DNA from: Lachnospiraceae bacterium
GTDB taxonomy: Bacteria; Bacillota; Clostridia; Lachnospirales; Lachnospiraceae
DNA length: 50,147 bases
Direction of reading: 5' to 3'
Assembly: GCA_910575775.1 (NCBI GenBank)
Contig: CAJTEY010000031.1
Coordinates: 1-50,147, forward strand
The notes below the pieces were generated by a model, which saw only the letters and a program-made list of their open reading frames with translations, ran no database searches and had not been told where the DNA came from. Made by a program: the position numbers and the translations under genes. Of this stretch, positions 35,133 to 44,150 are shown piece after piece (position 1 is the stretch's first letter; every line of letters begins with the position of its first letter).

Positions 35133-36008
35133 CTACTCCCATCGGTATCCAATACCGTACACCGTTTTAATCCGCTCCTGCGCACCCAGCTTGTCCCGCA
35201 GTCGTTTCACCGTGACAGACAGCGTATTTTCATCCACAAACGCCGCATCCACTGACCAGATACATTCAAGCAGCCGGTCTCTCGTCAAAGTGATACCCCT
35301 ATTCTCTATAAGAAGGCGAAGCAGCTTCTGCTCTCCCTTGCTGAGCTCGATCTGTTCCTCCCAACGGTAAAACAACATTTTCGCAAAATGAAACCGGTAG
35401 TCACCGTCAGTAATCCATCCTTCTTCGTGTGAAAATGCGTCTGCACCCGATATAACACCCTGCACCATGGCATCCGCCGCTGTCCCATTCTCCACACTGT
35501 GCGCCGCCATATATCCGGCACCTATCCCCGGTCTGCTCTCCGTGTCCAACGCCATACTGCCCGTCTGTCTGCTCTGCTTCACCCGCCGAAGCTGGGTCGC
35601 CACCCGCGCCCGGAGTACCGCCAGACTGAAAGGTTTCGTAATATAATCGTCCGCCCCGGCTTCCAGACCTGCCACGATATCTGTTTCCATGTCGTTTGCA
35701 GTCAACATGATCACGCATATGTCATACTTTGCCTTTATTTGCTGTAGGAAGTCCAAACCGTTTCCGTCGGGCAGATTCACATCCAGCACCACAAGATCGA
35801 ACTCCGTCCGCGCGTTTGCTCCTGATGCTGTTGTCTGATTCAATGCCACCGATACGCTTTCTCCCCCGACAAGCAGCTTCTCCGCCTCCCGCAGGGTATG
35901 ACAGCTCACTGTCACAGTCTTCTCATTTTGCAGGGCACGGCATAGACCGCCCGCAAGCGGACGGTCATCCTCCACGATCAAAATCCGCTGTTTTTTATCT
36001 GCACCCAT
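35133..36008 (-). CDS. OmpR/PhoB-type response regulator with enlarged linker
   Basis: The 291-residue protein has a receiver domain (VEDD at 12-15, phospho-acceptor Asp76 in LVVLDVNLPDG, Lys in YITKPF) and a C-terminal winged helix (LSKGEQKLLRLLIENRG, TLSVTVKRLRDKLG, IKTVYGIGYRW). It is about 60 residues longer than usual. One insertion lies inside the receiver at about 48-69 (GGESVSVALNQTTASGANAR) and another between the domains at about 150-195. Its partner kinase is at 32714-33652. It is 12 bases downstream of the ABC exporter gene, so probably in one transcript. Confidence 0.9.
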   Translation of the reverse strand: MGADKKQRILIVEDDRPLAGGLCRALQNEKTVTVSCHTLREAEKLLVGGESVSVALNQTTASGANARTEFDLVVLDVNLPDGNGLDFLQQIKAKYDICVIMLTANDMETDIVAGLEAGADDYITKPFSLAVLRARVATQLRRVKQSRQTGSMALDTESRPGIGAGYMAAHSVENGTAADAMVQGVISGADAFSHEEGWITDGDYRFHFAKMLFYRWEEQIELSKGEQKLLRLLIENRGITLTRDRLLECIWSVDAAFVDENTLSVTVKRLRDKLGAQERIKTVYGIGYRWE

Positions 36009-36020
36009 ACTTTCTTTCCT

Positions 36021-37793
36021 CTACTTCAACTCATTCGCCGTCACATAGAAATGATGATAAATCCCATTCTGCGCGAGCAGGCTCTCATGGGTTCCCTCCT
36101 CCACGATACCCTCCTCCGTCAGCACCAGAATTCGGTCAGAATTGCGGATGCTGGACAGCCGGTGCGCAATGGTGATCGTCGTTCTTCCCTTCGCCAGCGC
36201 TTCCAGCGATTTTGCCACCTGAAATTCACTCTCGTTGTCCAGAGCGGAAGTGGCTTCATCCATAATAAGAATCGGCGGATTTTTCAAAAATACCCGGGCA
36301 ATGCTGATACGCTGTTTCTGCCCGCCGGAAAGCTTCACACCGCGCTCTCCCACATAGGTGTCATACCCATCCTTCAATGCCGCAATAAACTCATGCGCGC
36401 CCGCCTGCTTCGCCGCCTCCACCACTTCATCCCTCGTGGCATTCTCCCTGCCGTAAGCGATATTTTCATAGACCGTGCCGGAAAAAAGATAAACGTCCTG
36501 CTGTACCATACCGATATTCTGCCGCAGGCTCTTAATCGTATACCCATGGATATTTTTCCCGTCCAGCAAAATCTCCCCTTGATCAATATCATAAAACCGG
36601 GGAATCAGATTGCACAACGTCGTCTTTCCGCCCCCGGAAGGACCCACAATGGCAATCTTCTCGCCTTGATGAATCTCCAGATTTAACCCCCGGAACACCA
36701 CATTGTGATCATCGGGATACTCAAAGCTGACATTGCGGAAAGAAATATTACCCTTCGGATTTACGCACGCCGCCGCGCCCGGCTCGTCAAAAATTTCAAT
36801 ATCACTGTCCATAATTTGTACAAAGCGCTCAATCCCCGTCATGCCCCGCTGAAACTGCTCCGCGAACTCAATAATGCGGCGGATGGTCGCAATCAGCGTT
36901 GTCACATACATCACATACGCCACCAGATCGCCGGGCTCGATTTTCCCTTTCACCATAAAAATGCCGCCCGCCGTAAGAAGCACCAGATACATCAAACCGT
37001 CGAAAGCCCTCGTGGTCGTCTGAAACGCTGCCATAAACTTGTATGTCTCTTTTTTAATGCGGAAAAAGCTCTGATTGTCCTGCTCGAATTTCTCCTTTTC
37101 CTTCTCCTCGTTGGTGAATGCCTTCACCACTTTCTGCCCGAGAAGACTGTCCTCAATGCGCGCGTTCAGCTCGCCGATCTGCACGCGCTGTTTCCGAAAC
37201 GCCTCCCGCATCCGCAAATTGATCGCTGTACAGGTCACAGCCATAATCGGCACCACGATGAAAATAATAAGCGTCAGTCCCAGACTGATCTGTGCCAGAA
37301 TAATAAAGGAAATGACCGCCTTGATGCCCGCAATGAAAAATTCCTCCGGGCAATGGTGGGAAAACTCCGTCACGTCAAAGAGGTCGTTGGTGATGCGTCC
37401 CATAATCTGACCGACTTTCGTATTATTATAATAGGTGTCCGACAGCTTCTGCAAATGGGCATATGCATCCCGCCGCATGTCTGTCTCAATCCGCGTGCCC
37501 ATCACATGCCCCGTGTAGGCCATATAAAAATTCGCCACCGTGTCAACAATGCGCAGACACAAGTACAATATGCCCAGCCGAGCGATGACTGATATAGTCA
37601 ACGACGCCAAATCGTTCATCCCCGCATTGGTGATATAGCGGATAATCATCGGCAGCACCAGCTCACAGATCGTCGTAAGCCCCGCACAGAGCAGGTCAAT
37701 CACAACAATTTTCCAATACTTTTTATAATAAGGAAGAAACCGTTTCAGTAATTCCCCGGATTTGTAGTTTCTTGTACTTTCCTGTGTGTTCAT
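36021..37793 (-). CDS. Type-I ABC exporter, half-transporter (MsbA/MdlB-like)
   Basis: The 590-residue protein fuses six membrane helices (about 25-320) to an ATPase domain: Walker A GPSGGGKTTL, Q-loop MVQQDVYLFSGTVYENIAYG, signature KLSGGQKQRISIARVF, Walker B ILIMDEATSALD and H-loop IAHRLSSI. It would work as a homodimer to export lipids, drugs or peptides; the substrate is unknown. AAGGGG precedes the ATG. It is the first gene of the run exporter, response regulator, AlbA-like, kinase. Confidence 0.93.
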   Translation of the reverse strand: MNTQESTRNYKSGELLKRFLPYYKKYWKIVVIDLLCAGLTTICELVLPMIIRYITNAGMNDLASLTISVIARLGILYLCLRIVDTVANFYMAYTGHVMGTRIETDMRRDAYAHLQKLSDTYYNNTKVGQIMGRITNDLFDVTEFSHHCPEEFFIAGIKAVISFIILAQISLGLTLIIFIVVPIMAVTCTAINLRMREAFRKQRVQIGELNARIEDSLLGQKVVKAFTNEEKEKEKFEQDNQSFFRIKKETYKFMAAFQTTTRAFDGLMYLVLLTAGGIFMVKGKIEPGDLVAYVMYVTTLIATIRRIIEFAEQFQRGMTGIERFVQIMDSDIEIFDEPGAAACVNPKGNISFRNVSFEYPDDHNVVFRGLNLEIHQGEKIAIVGPSGGGKTTLCNLIPRFYDIDQGEILLDGKNIHGYTIKSLRQNIGMVQQDVYLFSGTVYENIAYGRENATRDEVVEAAKQAGAHEFIAALKDGYDTYVGERGVKLSGGQKQRISIARVFLKNPPILIMDEATSALDNESEFQVAKSLEALAKGRTTITIAHRLSSIRNSDRILVLTEEGIVEEGTHESLLAQNGIYHHFYVTANELK

Positions 37794-38014
37794 AATCTAC
37801 CCCTTACATACATATTATAATTCAAACGTATTCTCCCAGTCCGTCAAAAGATGCGCGCAGTAGCCCGCCATAAAATCCCTGTTTTCGACACTTTGATTTT
37901 TTCCCAAAACTTACGGATCGCTTCCAGCCATCCCTCACTGTCGAGCGTTATGCCCCCGCGCGGTCCAAATTCCCACAAATTACATTCCATTATATACCGT
38001 GCACAAAACAGTGT

Positions 38015-38048
38015 CAAAACAAAAGGACCGTCCATTTACAGACGATCC
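38015..38048 (-). terminator. Terminator of the second BlaI/M56 operon
   Basis: On the minus strand GGATCGTC and GACGGTCC form an 8-bp stem (one G-T pair) with an 8-base loop, followed by TTTTGTTTTG. It lies 20 bases after the stop codon at 38069. Confidence 0.75.
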
Positions 38049-38068
38049 CCCGCATAGCGCACACTTTC

Positions 38069-40579
38069 TTATTTCTTTCCCCCGTTATACTCCACAATCC
38101 GGTAAAAGTCCTCCTCACTCAAATAAGCCTTTATCTCCCGCAGCTGTGCATCTGTCAGCGCATTCCCCAGGTCAATGTAATGAAAGATGCAGTCGACTGC
38201 CTCATCCGTCTGCTGCACGAACGCCAGCACATGTTCCAGACCCTCAAAAGACAATTCATCCATTGCCGCCACAACATCCGTCAGCTCTTTCACGGACACC
38301 CGGTAACAGATCTGCTCAAGCGCCTCGTCATTGAAACCGTCTGCTTTTCCTATCCGCAGCGCCTCCGCCAGATATTTTGCCGACATGTTAGCATCGGAAT
38401 ACACAAATATACTTTCCCAGTCGGAATCGGACACTGCGTCCCGCTCTAAAAGATACCGAAAACATTCACTCACATCCTCCGCCACCATATACGGCGCAAT
38501 CCCGACAAGTATGCTGCTGTCAAATTCCCCGGCTCTGCCCGCCTGCAGTCCCTCCAGAAGATACTGCGCCGTCATCTTCTCGTCGGAATAGATAAACAAA
38601 TCCTGCCAGTTTTCCTTCGATAATAGCACGCCGTCCTCCCATGCTCTGCGACCTAACTCGCTCACCTCTTTCTCTTTCAGATACGGACAGACATTTTTCA
38701 GCCGGGCAGGATCAAGCCGCTGTTTTCCATCCAGCACCTGATAAGCATACTCACTGGTTTCATCTTCATAGATGCCGTCAAAATCCCCCTGTTTTATCTT
38801 TCCGTATGCTACGCCTAAATCTTCCAGCTTCGCTTTCTGCCCCACCATCTTGATCACGTTTCTGCCCTGGGGCAGCGTGACTTTAACCGTGTTCTCCTCC
38901 CCACTTTCATTGAGTGTCTGCACAGTCTGGTCCGGTCTGACACAGACAATCTTAAAGCGGCCGTCATAGAGACGGAATACAGAAGATATCTCCAGCGTCG
39001 TTTCCTTATTGGCATACAAAATCCATAAGGTATCGGAGCCGTTAAACATAAACTTCTGCGCATTCACGCTTCTGTCGCCCCCGGAATATACCCATGCGCG
39101 CCAGCAGTCGTTCGTGCTGTCCTCTGCAATCAGGGCGTCATCGTCGTACATCCGATAAGCCTTTCCGTTACTGCTTACCAAAATCGGCTGATTCAGTTCG
39201 AAAGAATCCCCCCACATTTCTGACCACATCGATTTTTCCCAGAAATGCTCCACAAAATTCACCGCAGGGTTTCCATAATTGCGCATAGAAAAAGTTTCCC
39301 CCGAACCACCACGGACACCTGCCGCGCCGCAGACGAACGCCAGTCCCAGAAACAGAACCAGCACCACCGCCGAACAGATCCCGACTGTCAATCCCGTTTT
39401 ATGATACCGCGCGATTCCCCGCAGCCTCTCCTTCAATGTACTCTTTTCCTCCAGAAGCGTCATAGTCGGCATGTTTCTGTACATTCCCATACCTTTCCCC
39501 GAAAACGCGCCCTCAAACCAGTTTTTCTGCGCCACATCCAACAGCACATTCCCATATGCCTTGCGTCCTTCCTCTGAGAGAAGTTTCAAGACCGTCTCAT
39601 CACAGGCAAGTTCGCAGTCTATGTGAAACTTGCGGTTAAATATATACACAAGCGGGTTGAACCAGTGTACGCACAGCGCCGCCTGAAACAGCCATTTGTA
39701 CCAAATGTCGTGCCTTTTGTAGTGAACCAGTTCATGGTGCAGCATCAGACCGATATCGTTTTCCTTCCCCCTCATCTCCCTCAATAACCCGGAGGGCAAA
39801 TATATGCAGGGGCTGCAAAGTCCGACCAGCATCGGGCTGTCAATGACCACACTCTCATAAAGCGGCACGATCTTTCGCACGTCGAGCCGTTTCTGTATTT
39901 CCGCATACTGCCCAAGAATCTGCCGGTCGCTTACAGGCGCGCACGCCGCGCCCGACATTCCGCCCTGACTTAGCCCCCTTCGGTTCGCATTCTCCATGCC
40001 ACACGCACTGATTTCCTTTACAAACCGACGGTAAATCCAAAGTTTCCGCAGCGCCGTAAAGAGCACGCCGATCAACCAGACAACTGCGGCAACCTGCAAT
40101 ATCTGTTTCCAAACGCTGCCCACTGTCCCGTCAGTCACGCCACTGGCAGATACTGTGCTCTCTGTCAAACTCTCTGCTCGATCCTTGCCAACCGCTCCCT
40201 CAACCCTCTCTGCGTCTGCTTCCGCCTCAACATCTCCATCCTCACGCAAAGTCCGATCCGTTACCTCCGCGCCATCCGCGCTCTCCGATTCATCCTGCAA
40301 ACCTTCCCATGCCGTTGCCGCGCGTCCGTCCAGTTCCGCCTCGCTGCCCGCTTGGCTCGGACTGCTCCCTGCCCCCGGCAGCTTCGCCGACAAATATGCC
40401 ATCAGATTGATGTCCCCGTGCACAGGCACAAGCAGTCTCGCAATCACCAGAAGCCAGAGGCAGTATGTCCACCGCTTTGCAAAAAACCGACTGGCTGCCG
40501 GGCGAAACGCCAGAACCAAAAGTCCAACCAGCCCGCCGGATACCGATAACGACAAAATAACAGAAAATAATCGTGTCAT
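38069..40579 (-). CDS. Large M56 (BlaR1-type) sensor protease with novel C-terminal ectodomain
   Basis: The 836-residue protein has membrane segments near 5-25, 37-52, about 155-175 and 398-418. An acidic, Ser-rich loop (about 70-140) lies between the second and third, and the protease motif HHELVHYKRHD has its HExxH near 282-286, followed by CELACDE. After the last membrane segment come about 415 extracellular residues, far from the penicillin-binding domain of true BlaR1. This part contains two related segments, WQDLFIYSDEKMTAQYLLEGL and WESIFVYSDANMSAKYLAEAL. GTG at 40591 is in frame, but ATG 40579 has GGAGGG just upstream. It is 81 bases downstream of its BlaI-like partner. Confidence 0.88.
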   Translation of the reverse strand: MTRLFSVILSLSVSGGLVGLLVLAFRPAASRFFAKRWTYCLWLLVIARLLVPVHGDINLMAYLSAKLPGAGSSPSQAGSEAELDGRAATAWEGLQDESESADGAEVTDRTLREDGDVEAEADAERVEGAVGKDRAESLTESTVSASGVTDGTVGSVWKQILQVAAVVWLIGVLFTALRKLWIYRRFVKEISACGMENANRRGLSQGGMSGAACAPVSDRQILGQYAEIQKRLDVRKIVPLYESVVIDSPMLVGLCSPCIYLPSGLLREMRGKENDIGLMLHHELVHYKRHDIWYKWLFQAALCVHWFNPLVYIFNRKFHIDCELACDETVLKLLSEEGRKAYGNVLLDVAQKNWFEGAFSGKGMGMYRNMPTMTLLEEKSTLKERLRGIARYHKTGLTVGICSAVVLVLFLGLAFVCGAAGVRGGSGETFSMRNYGNPAVNFVEHFWEKSMWSEMWGDSFELNQPILVSSNGKAYRMYDDDALIAEDSTNDCWRAWVYSGGDRSVNAQKFMFNGSDTLWILYANKETTLEISSVFRLYDGRFKIVCVRPDQTVQTLNESGEENTVKVTLPQGRNVIKMVGQKAKLEDLGVAYGKIKQGDFDGIYEDETSEYAYQVLDGKQRLDPARLKNVCPYLKEKEVSELGRRAWEDGVLLSKENWQDLFIYSDEKMTAQYLLEGLQAGRAGEFDSSILVGIAPYMVAEDVSECFRYLLERDAVSDSDWESIFVYSDANMSAKYLAEALRIGKADGFNDEALEQICYRVSVKELTDVVAAMDELSFEGLEHVLAFVQQTDEAVDCIFHYIDLGNALTDAQLREIKAYLSEEDFYRIVEYNGGKK

Positions 40580-40660
40580 AATTCCCTCCACCTCAAATTC
40601 TCCAAATGATAGACTACGCGAATAAGTTGCCAGACAATCTATTCCTTAATTCCATCTGCC

Positions 40661-41032
40661 TTAACGAAAGCTAGCGCGAAAATAATCCCTCAGTTCCTCA
40701 ATGTCTTCCCGGCTCAAATCCTCATCCGCAATGAGAGCCGCCGCCAAATTTTTTGCGTCTCCCTTAAAAAATTTATTCAGAAAACTTTTCGTCTCCTCTT
40801 TCACATAATCGTTTCTCTCTACAAGAGGGGCGTAATAATAAACCTCCCGCTTCTCCTGCCCGATCACCCCCTTGTCAAGCAGTCTGCGGATCAGCGTCAG
40901 CACCGTGGTGCGCTCCCAGTCCTTTTTCTCATTTAGCCGCGCGCGGATCTCGTTGGCGTTTAATGCTTCCCCCGCCGCCCAGAGTGTTTCCAGTATTTCC
41001 AGTTCCGCGTCGGATATCTTTGTTTCTTTCAT
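40661..41032 (-). CDS. BlaI/MecI/CopY-family repressor (second copy)
   Basis: The 123-residue winged-helix protein begins MKETKISDAELEILETLWAA and has TTVLTLIRRLLDKGVI as recognition helix region, then dimerisation helices. ATG 41032 is chosen because AGGGGG lies 6 bases upstream; ATG 41038 abuts that site. The promoter carries two TACACGTGTA sites, a perfect match to the cop box TACANNTGTA known for CopY/BlaI repressors, so autoregulation is likely. Its operator differs from that of the first BlaI-like gene, so cross-talk is unlikely. Confidence 0.9.
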   Translation of the reverse strand: MKETKISDAELEILETLWAAGEALNANEIRARLNEKKDWERTTVLTLIRRLLDKGVIGQEKREVYYYAPLVERNDYVKEETKSFLNKFFKGDAKNLAAALIADEDLSREDIEELRDYFRASFR

Positions 41033-41070
41033 AATCATCCCCCTTGCATTCTTTCTCTTGTTTTCCTAAT

Positions 41071-41126
41071 GTTTACACGTGTAGACTTTCTACATATAGT
41101 CTACACGTGTAAACAAACTTTGTCAA
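41071..41126 (-). promoter_or_regulatory. Promoter with twin cop boxes
   Basis: On the minus strand TTGACA (41126-41121) and TAGACT (41103-41098) are 17 bases apart. TACACGTGTA occurs at 41102-41111, overlapping spacer and -10, and again at 41074-41083 downstream of the start point. They lie within a 16-bp perfect inverted repeat GTTTACACGTGTAGAC (41071-41086 and 41099-41114). Confidence 0.85.
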
Positions 41127-41144
41127 TACAAACCTTCCTTTAAG

Positions 41145-41206
41145 TTTTCGATTCTGCAAAAGCTCCTATATCTGGCTTTGGCAGGAGCCGGAAGCAGAAT
41201 CGAAAA
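41145..41206. repeat. 62-bp nested palindrome between operons
   Basis: Outer arms TTTTCGATTCTGC (41145-41157) and its exact complement (41194-41206) enclose inner arms GCTCCT (41162-41167) and AGGAGC (41183-41188). It lies between the promoter of the BlaI-like gene and the stop of the DUF4179 gene. No clear U-tract follows on either strand. It may be the anti-sigma operon terminator or a dispersed stem-loop repeat. Confidence 0.7.
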
Positions 41207-41217
41207 ACATCTATACT

Positions 41218-42369
41218 TTATTCTGAAAGCGGTATCTCGACTTTTTCGTTTTCATGCGATGTTAAAACGATTAGCGCAGCTATCTCGTCAACATCAACAA
41301 CCCGGGCAAAACCTGCTATCTGATACGCATTTGACTTATTGTTGTCCGTATATCCCAATCTGCCGGGATTCGCTAAGTATGAAATTCTTGTTCCGTCTTT
41401 TAATACAACTCCTTTGACTTCGGGAATACCAAGATCGTCTTCATGTTCCGTCGGAGCTTCACTGACAGAATAATTTACCTGGATGGAAATCGGCGAGATA
41501 CTAATATCTTCCATCGTGAAACCCGTTCCTTCCACTTTTTTCCCTACCTTAATATTCCGGGTTGAACTGACATCGGAAAGATTTAATTCAAAATTCCAGA
41601 CCCCCTCCACTGCTGGAATAAATGCCGCTTTTGAAAAGGTTCCCAAATCTTTGAATGCAACATGCAGTGTTTTGCCGAGAAGTGAATCGTTCTTGTCCGC
41701 AGCACTTGCCTGAATAATGTATTCCATATTTCCGTTATCATCAGTATAATGAGAAATAACGCTTCCATCTTCATAACTTTCCACAGACGTTCCATCTTCA
41801 TATACCGATGCGCCGTTTTCATCAAGGACAATTCCATCGTACATGGTTCCGCTCATATTAACCCATGCACTTTCATCCTCAGGATGATCTCCCTGGTACA
41901 CATTTACCATATCGAATCCCGGCTCCGTCCGATCCGCCACGCTGTAGCCGGAAATGCGAAATGCCATATATACAAATCTCTCATCCGCAATTACGGTATC
42001 CGGTTCTATTGTAACACCGTTAATTGTCACGGCAGGCGACGGACTGTCCGGCTCTTCACGATACACTTTTGCTATATTCTTTTCTGTAAGCGCTTGCTGC
42101 TGCTCATCGGATGCCTGAATATTTCCGTTCATGCCTCTCCCCCAATAGTGATGAACTGCCGCAGCGGCGCTTATGCCGCTAACTGCCAATATGCAGACGC
42201 CTGCTGCAGCGGCAGCCTGTGTTTTAAACATTTTTTTTCTTCTTTTATGTGTTTTTTTCATAGAAACAATATCCTCCTGCTTAATCATTTCAAAGGCCTG
42301 ATTTGTTTTTTTCAACACAATTTCCGATAATTCTATTTCTTCAGAAAGTATAGTTTTCTTATTTGCCAT
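41218..42369 (-). CDS. DUF4179-type membrane protein, probable anti-sigma factor
   Basis: The 383-residue protein has a cytosolic N-terminus of about 48 residues, one membrane segment at about 51-71 (AAAAAGVCILAVSGISAAAA) and an extracellular beta-rich region. That region includes KVYREEPDSPSPAVTINGVTIEPDTVIADERFVYMAFRI cut by strands, and a later VWNFELNLSDVSS segment, as in DUF4179 proteins encoded beside ECF sigma factors. The start overlaps the sigma gene by 11 bases, so translation is coupled. Binding of the sigma by the cytosolic part is inferred. Confidence 0.8.
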   Translation of the reverse strand: MANKKTILSEEIELSEIVLKKTNQAFEMIKQEDIVSMKKTHKRRKKMFKTQAAAAAGVCILAVSGISAAAAVHHYWGRGMNGNIQASDEQQQALTEKNIAKVYREEPDSPSPAVTINGVTIEPDTVIADERFVYMAFRISGYSVADRTEPGFDMVNVYQGDHPEDESAWVNMSGTMYDGIVLDENGASVYEDGTSVESYEDGSVISHYTDDNGNMEYIIQASAADKNDSLLGKTLHVAFKDLGTFSKAAFIPAVEGVWNFELNLSDVSSTRNIKVGKKVEGTGFTMEDISISPISIQVNYSVSEAPTEHEDDLGIPEVKGVVLKDGTRISYLANPGRLGYTDNNKSNAYQIAGFARVVDVDEIAALIVLTSHENEKVEIPLSE

Positions 42370-42886
42370 TTCTATCCTCCTGACAATCGCTATAATACTT
42401 TTCCACTTGTTTTCTTCCTCTTGAAATCCACGTCTTTACGGTATTTAATGGTAATGACAACATTTCTGCAATCTCTCTCATCTTGAATCCCTGACTATAA
42501 TACAATTCCATGGGCAATCGGTATCGTTCGTCTATAGAGGCATATGCCTCCTTCAATTCAAGATTATACTCATCGCATTTTGACGGTTCCTCATAGGCTT
42601 CTGCATTCCTGTAAACTGCATTCGCTCTTATGATATCATAGCAATGGTTGATAAGTATTCTTGTCATCCATGTCTTAAAGAACTCCGGTTTTTTAAGTGT
42701 ATATAACTTTTCCCAACAAGTGAGAATGGTATCCTGAAGTGCATCTGCGGCATCTTCTTCATTCATCAGAATTGCAATGGCCGTTCTATACATATCTTTC
42801 AGATATAACTGCATTAGTTCGGTAAATGCATCTTTATCATGCCTCTGCGCCTTCTTTACACAAGACTTTGTATCAATGCTTTTCAT
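42359..42886 (-). CDS. ECF-type RNA polymerase sigma factor (second)
   Basis: The 175-residue protein has region 2 (DAFTELMQLYLKDMYRTAIA, EEDAADALQDTILTCWEKL, FFKTWMTRILINHCYD) and region 4 (LPMELYYSQGFKMREIAEML, LPLNTVKTWISRGRKQ). It is of the SigV/YlaC-like type paired with DUF4179 anti-sigmas. The overlap with the next gene suggests a two-gene operon, probably autoregulated. Confidence 0.93.
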   Translation of the reverse strand: MKSIDTKSCVKKAQRHDKDAFTELMQLYLKDMYRTAIAILMNEEDAADALQDTILTCWEKLYTLKKPEFFKTWMTRILINHCYDIIRANAVYRNAEAYEEPSKCDEYNLELKEAYASIDERYRLPMELYYSQGFKMREIAEMLSLPLNTVKTWISRGRKQVEKYYSDCQEDRNGK

Positions 42887-43129
42887 TCGTTTTCTCCTAC
42901 GCGCGTATGATTGTAAAACAAATACAAGCCTCCTTCCATTTGTTTTACGGTCATTAGACGTCAGATATTGACTTTTGGTTTCAAAATATTAGAAAATGAT
43001 TTATGGTTCGAACGGAACAAACTTGCGCAAGCAGGAACAGGATTTACCTTCAGCAATTCTGTACAATGATTTTACACAAGGAGAGCAATTAAAGATCAGG
43101 CCCGCGCGGCAGGAAAGGAAGAAAACGAT

Positions 43130-44017
43130 ATGTCAATACAGCTGATTCAACAGGCAATATACTATATGGAAGAACACATTTATGAGGACATTAACTATAC
43201 CGACGTGGCAGCCAGCATACACATGTCCAACTATAACTTCCATCGGACATTCAGCTTTATCGCCGGAATGACCGCCAATGAATATCTCAGAAGCCGCCGT
43301 CTCACGCTCGCTGCGCAGGAGCTGCAGACAACGGATCTGTCCGTCATTGACGCCGCCTACAAGTACGGCTATGAATCGCCGGAGAGCTTTTCCAAGGCTT
43401 TTCTGCGCTTCCACGGCTCCACGCCGAAGCAGGCAAAAAAGCCGGGCGCAAAGCTTCATCTGTTCAATCCCCTTGTGATAAAAATCATAACGGAAGGTGG
43501 TAGTATTATGGATTACAGAATGGAACACAAAGAATCGCAGCAGTTTCTTGCAATGGTGAGGGCTTTTTCCAACGAAATCATCAATGATGATAGCGACCAC
43601 AGCATTCCCGATTTCTGGACGGAATGCTTTGACAAAAATCTGGTCGAGCCCATGAAGCAGCTTCGGAAGGAAGGGAAGCGGGACGTATACGGCTTATGCA
43701 GCCCCACGAAAGAAAACGAAACGCACTTTAATTACGGTATTGGCATTATCGTTGACGACGATACGGACCGCGCCGGGTTAGATGCCCTCTTAAAAAGCGG
43801 TTATACCATTTGGAATACCGAACCCGCAGACTATGCCGTATTCAAATGCCTTGGCGATGACGGAGACTGCATCGGTGAAGTCTGGGGCAAGTTCCACAAA
43901 GAATTTTCCCCGCAGACGGGCTATGTGCAGACGGACGACACGGACTTTGAAATCTACTTTGAAAAAGGTGAAAAGGGTCTGTTCTGCGAATTATGGGTGC
44001 CTGTCACGAAGGGTTAA
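43130..44017 (+). CDS. AraC-family regulator with C-terminal GyrI-like domain
   Basis: The 295-residue protein has an N-terminal AraC double HTH (about 5-105, with YTDVAASIHMSNYNFHRTFS and AYKYGYESPESFSKAFLRFHG) and a C-terminal GyrI-like/effector-binding domain (about 125-295), the layout of Rob/BmrR-like multidrug responders. GGAAAGGAAG precedes ATG 43130. It is a single plus-strand gene ending in a strong terminator. The ligand is probably a small amphipathic compound, inferred from family. Confidence 0.9.
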   Translation: MSIQLIQQAIYYMEEHIYEDINYTDVAASIHMSNYNFHRTFSFIAGMTANEYLRSRRLTLAAQELQTTDLSVIDAAYKYGYESPESFSKAFLRFHGSTPKQAKKPGAKLHLFNPLVIKIITEGGSIMDYRMEHKESQQFLAMVRAFSNEIINDDSDHSIPDFWTECFDKNLVEPMKQLRKEGKRDVYGLCSPTKENETHFNYGIGIIVDDDTDRAGLDALLKSGYTIWNTEPADYAVFKCLGDDGDCIGEVWGKFHKEFSPQTGYVQTDDTDFEIYFEKGEKGLFCELWVPVTKG

Positions 44018-44047
44018 TTCCCTGCATACTATAACGAAACCGATAGT

Positions 44048-44076
44048 AAAACCGTCCCTAATGCGGGGCGGTTTTT
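44048..44076 (+). terminator. Terminator of the AraC-family gene
   Basis: AAAACCGTCCC (44048-44058) pairs with GGGGCGGTTTT (44065-44075, one G-T pair) around a 6-base loop, ending in TTTTT at 44072-44076. Confidence 0.82.
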
Positions 44077-44150
44077 GCTTGCCGGATCACATCCTCAAAT
44101 TTTTGTATGCAGTTCTCCGGCTCGCTACTCGCAGGAACAAACGGCCAGCG

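Noticed and set aside
42996..43145. A 49-codon plus-strand frame starting with ATG and overlapping the AraC-family start
   Set aside because: No ribosome binding site, no recognised motif, and it overlaps the leader and start of a well-supported gene.
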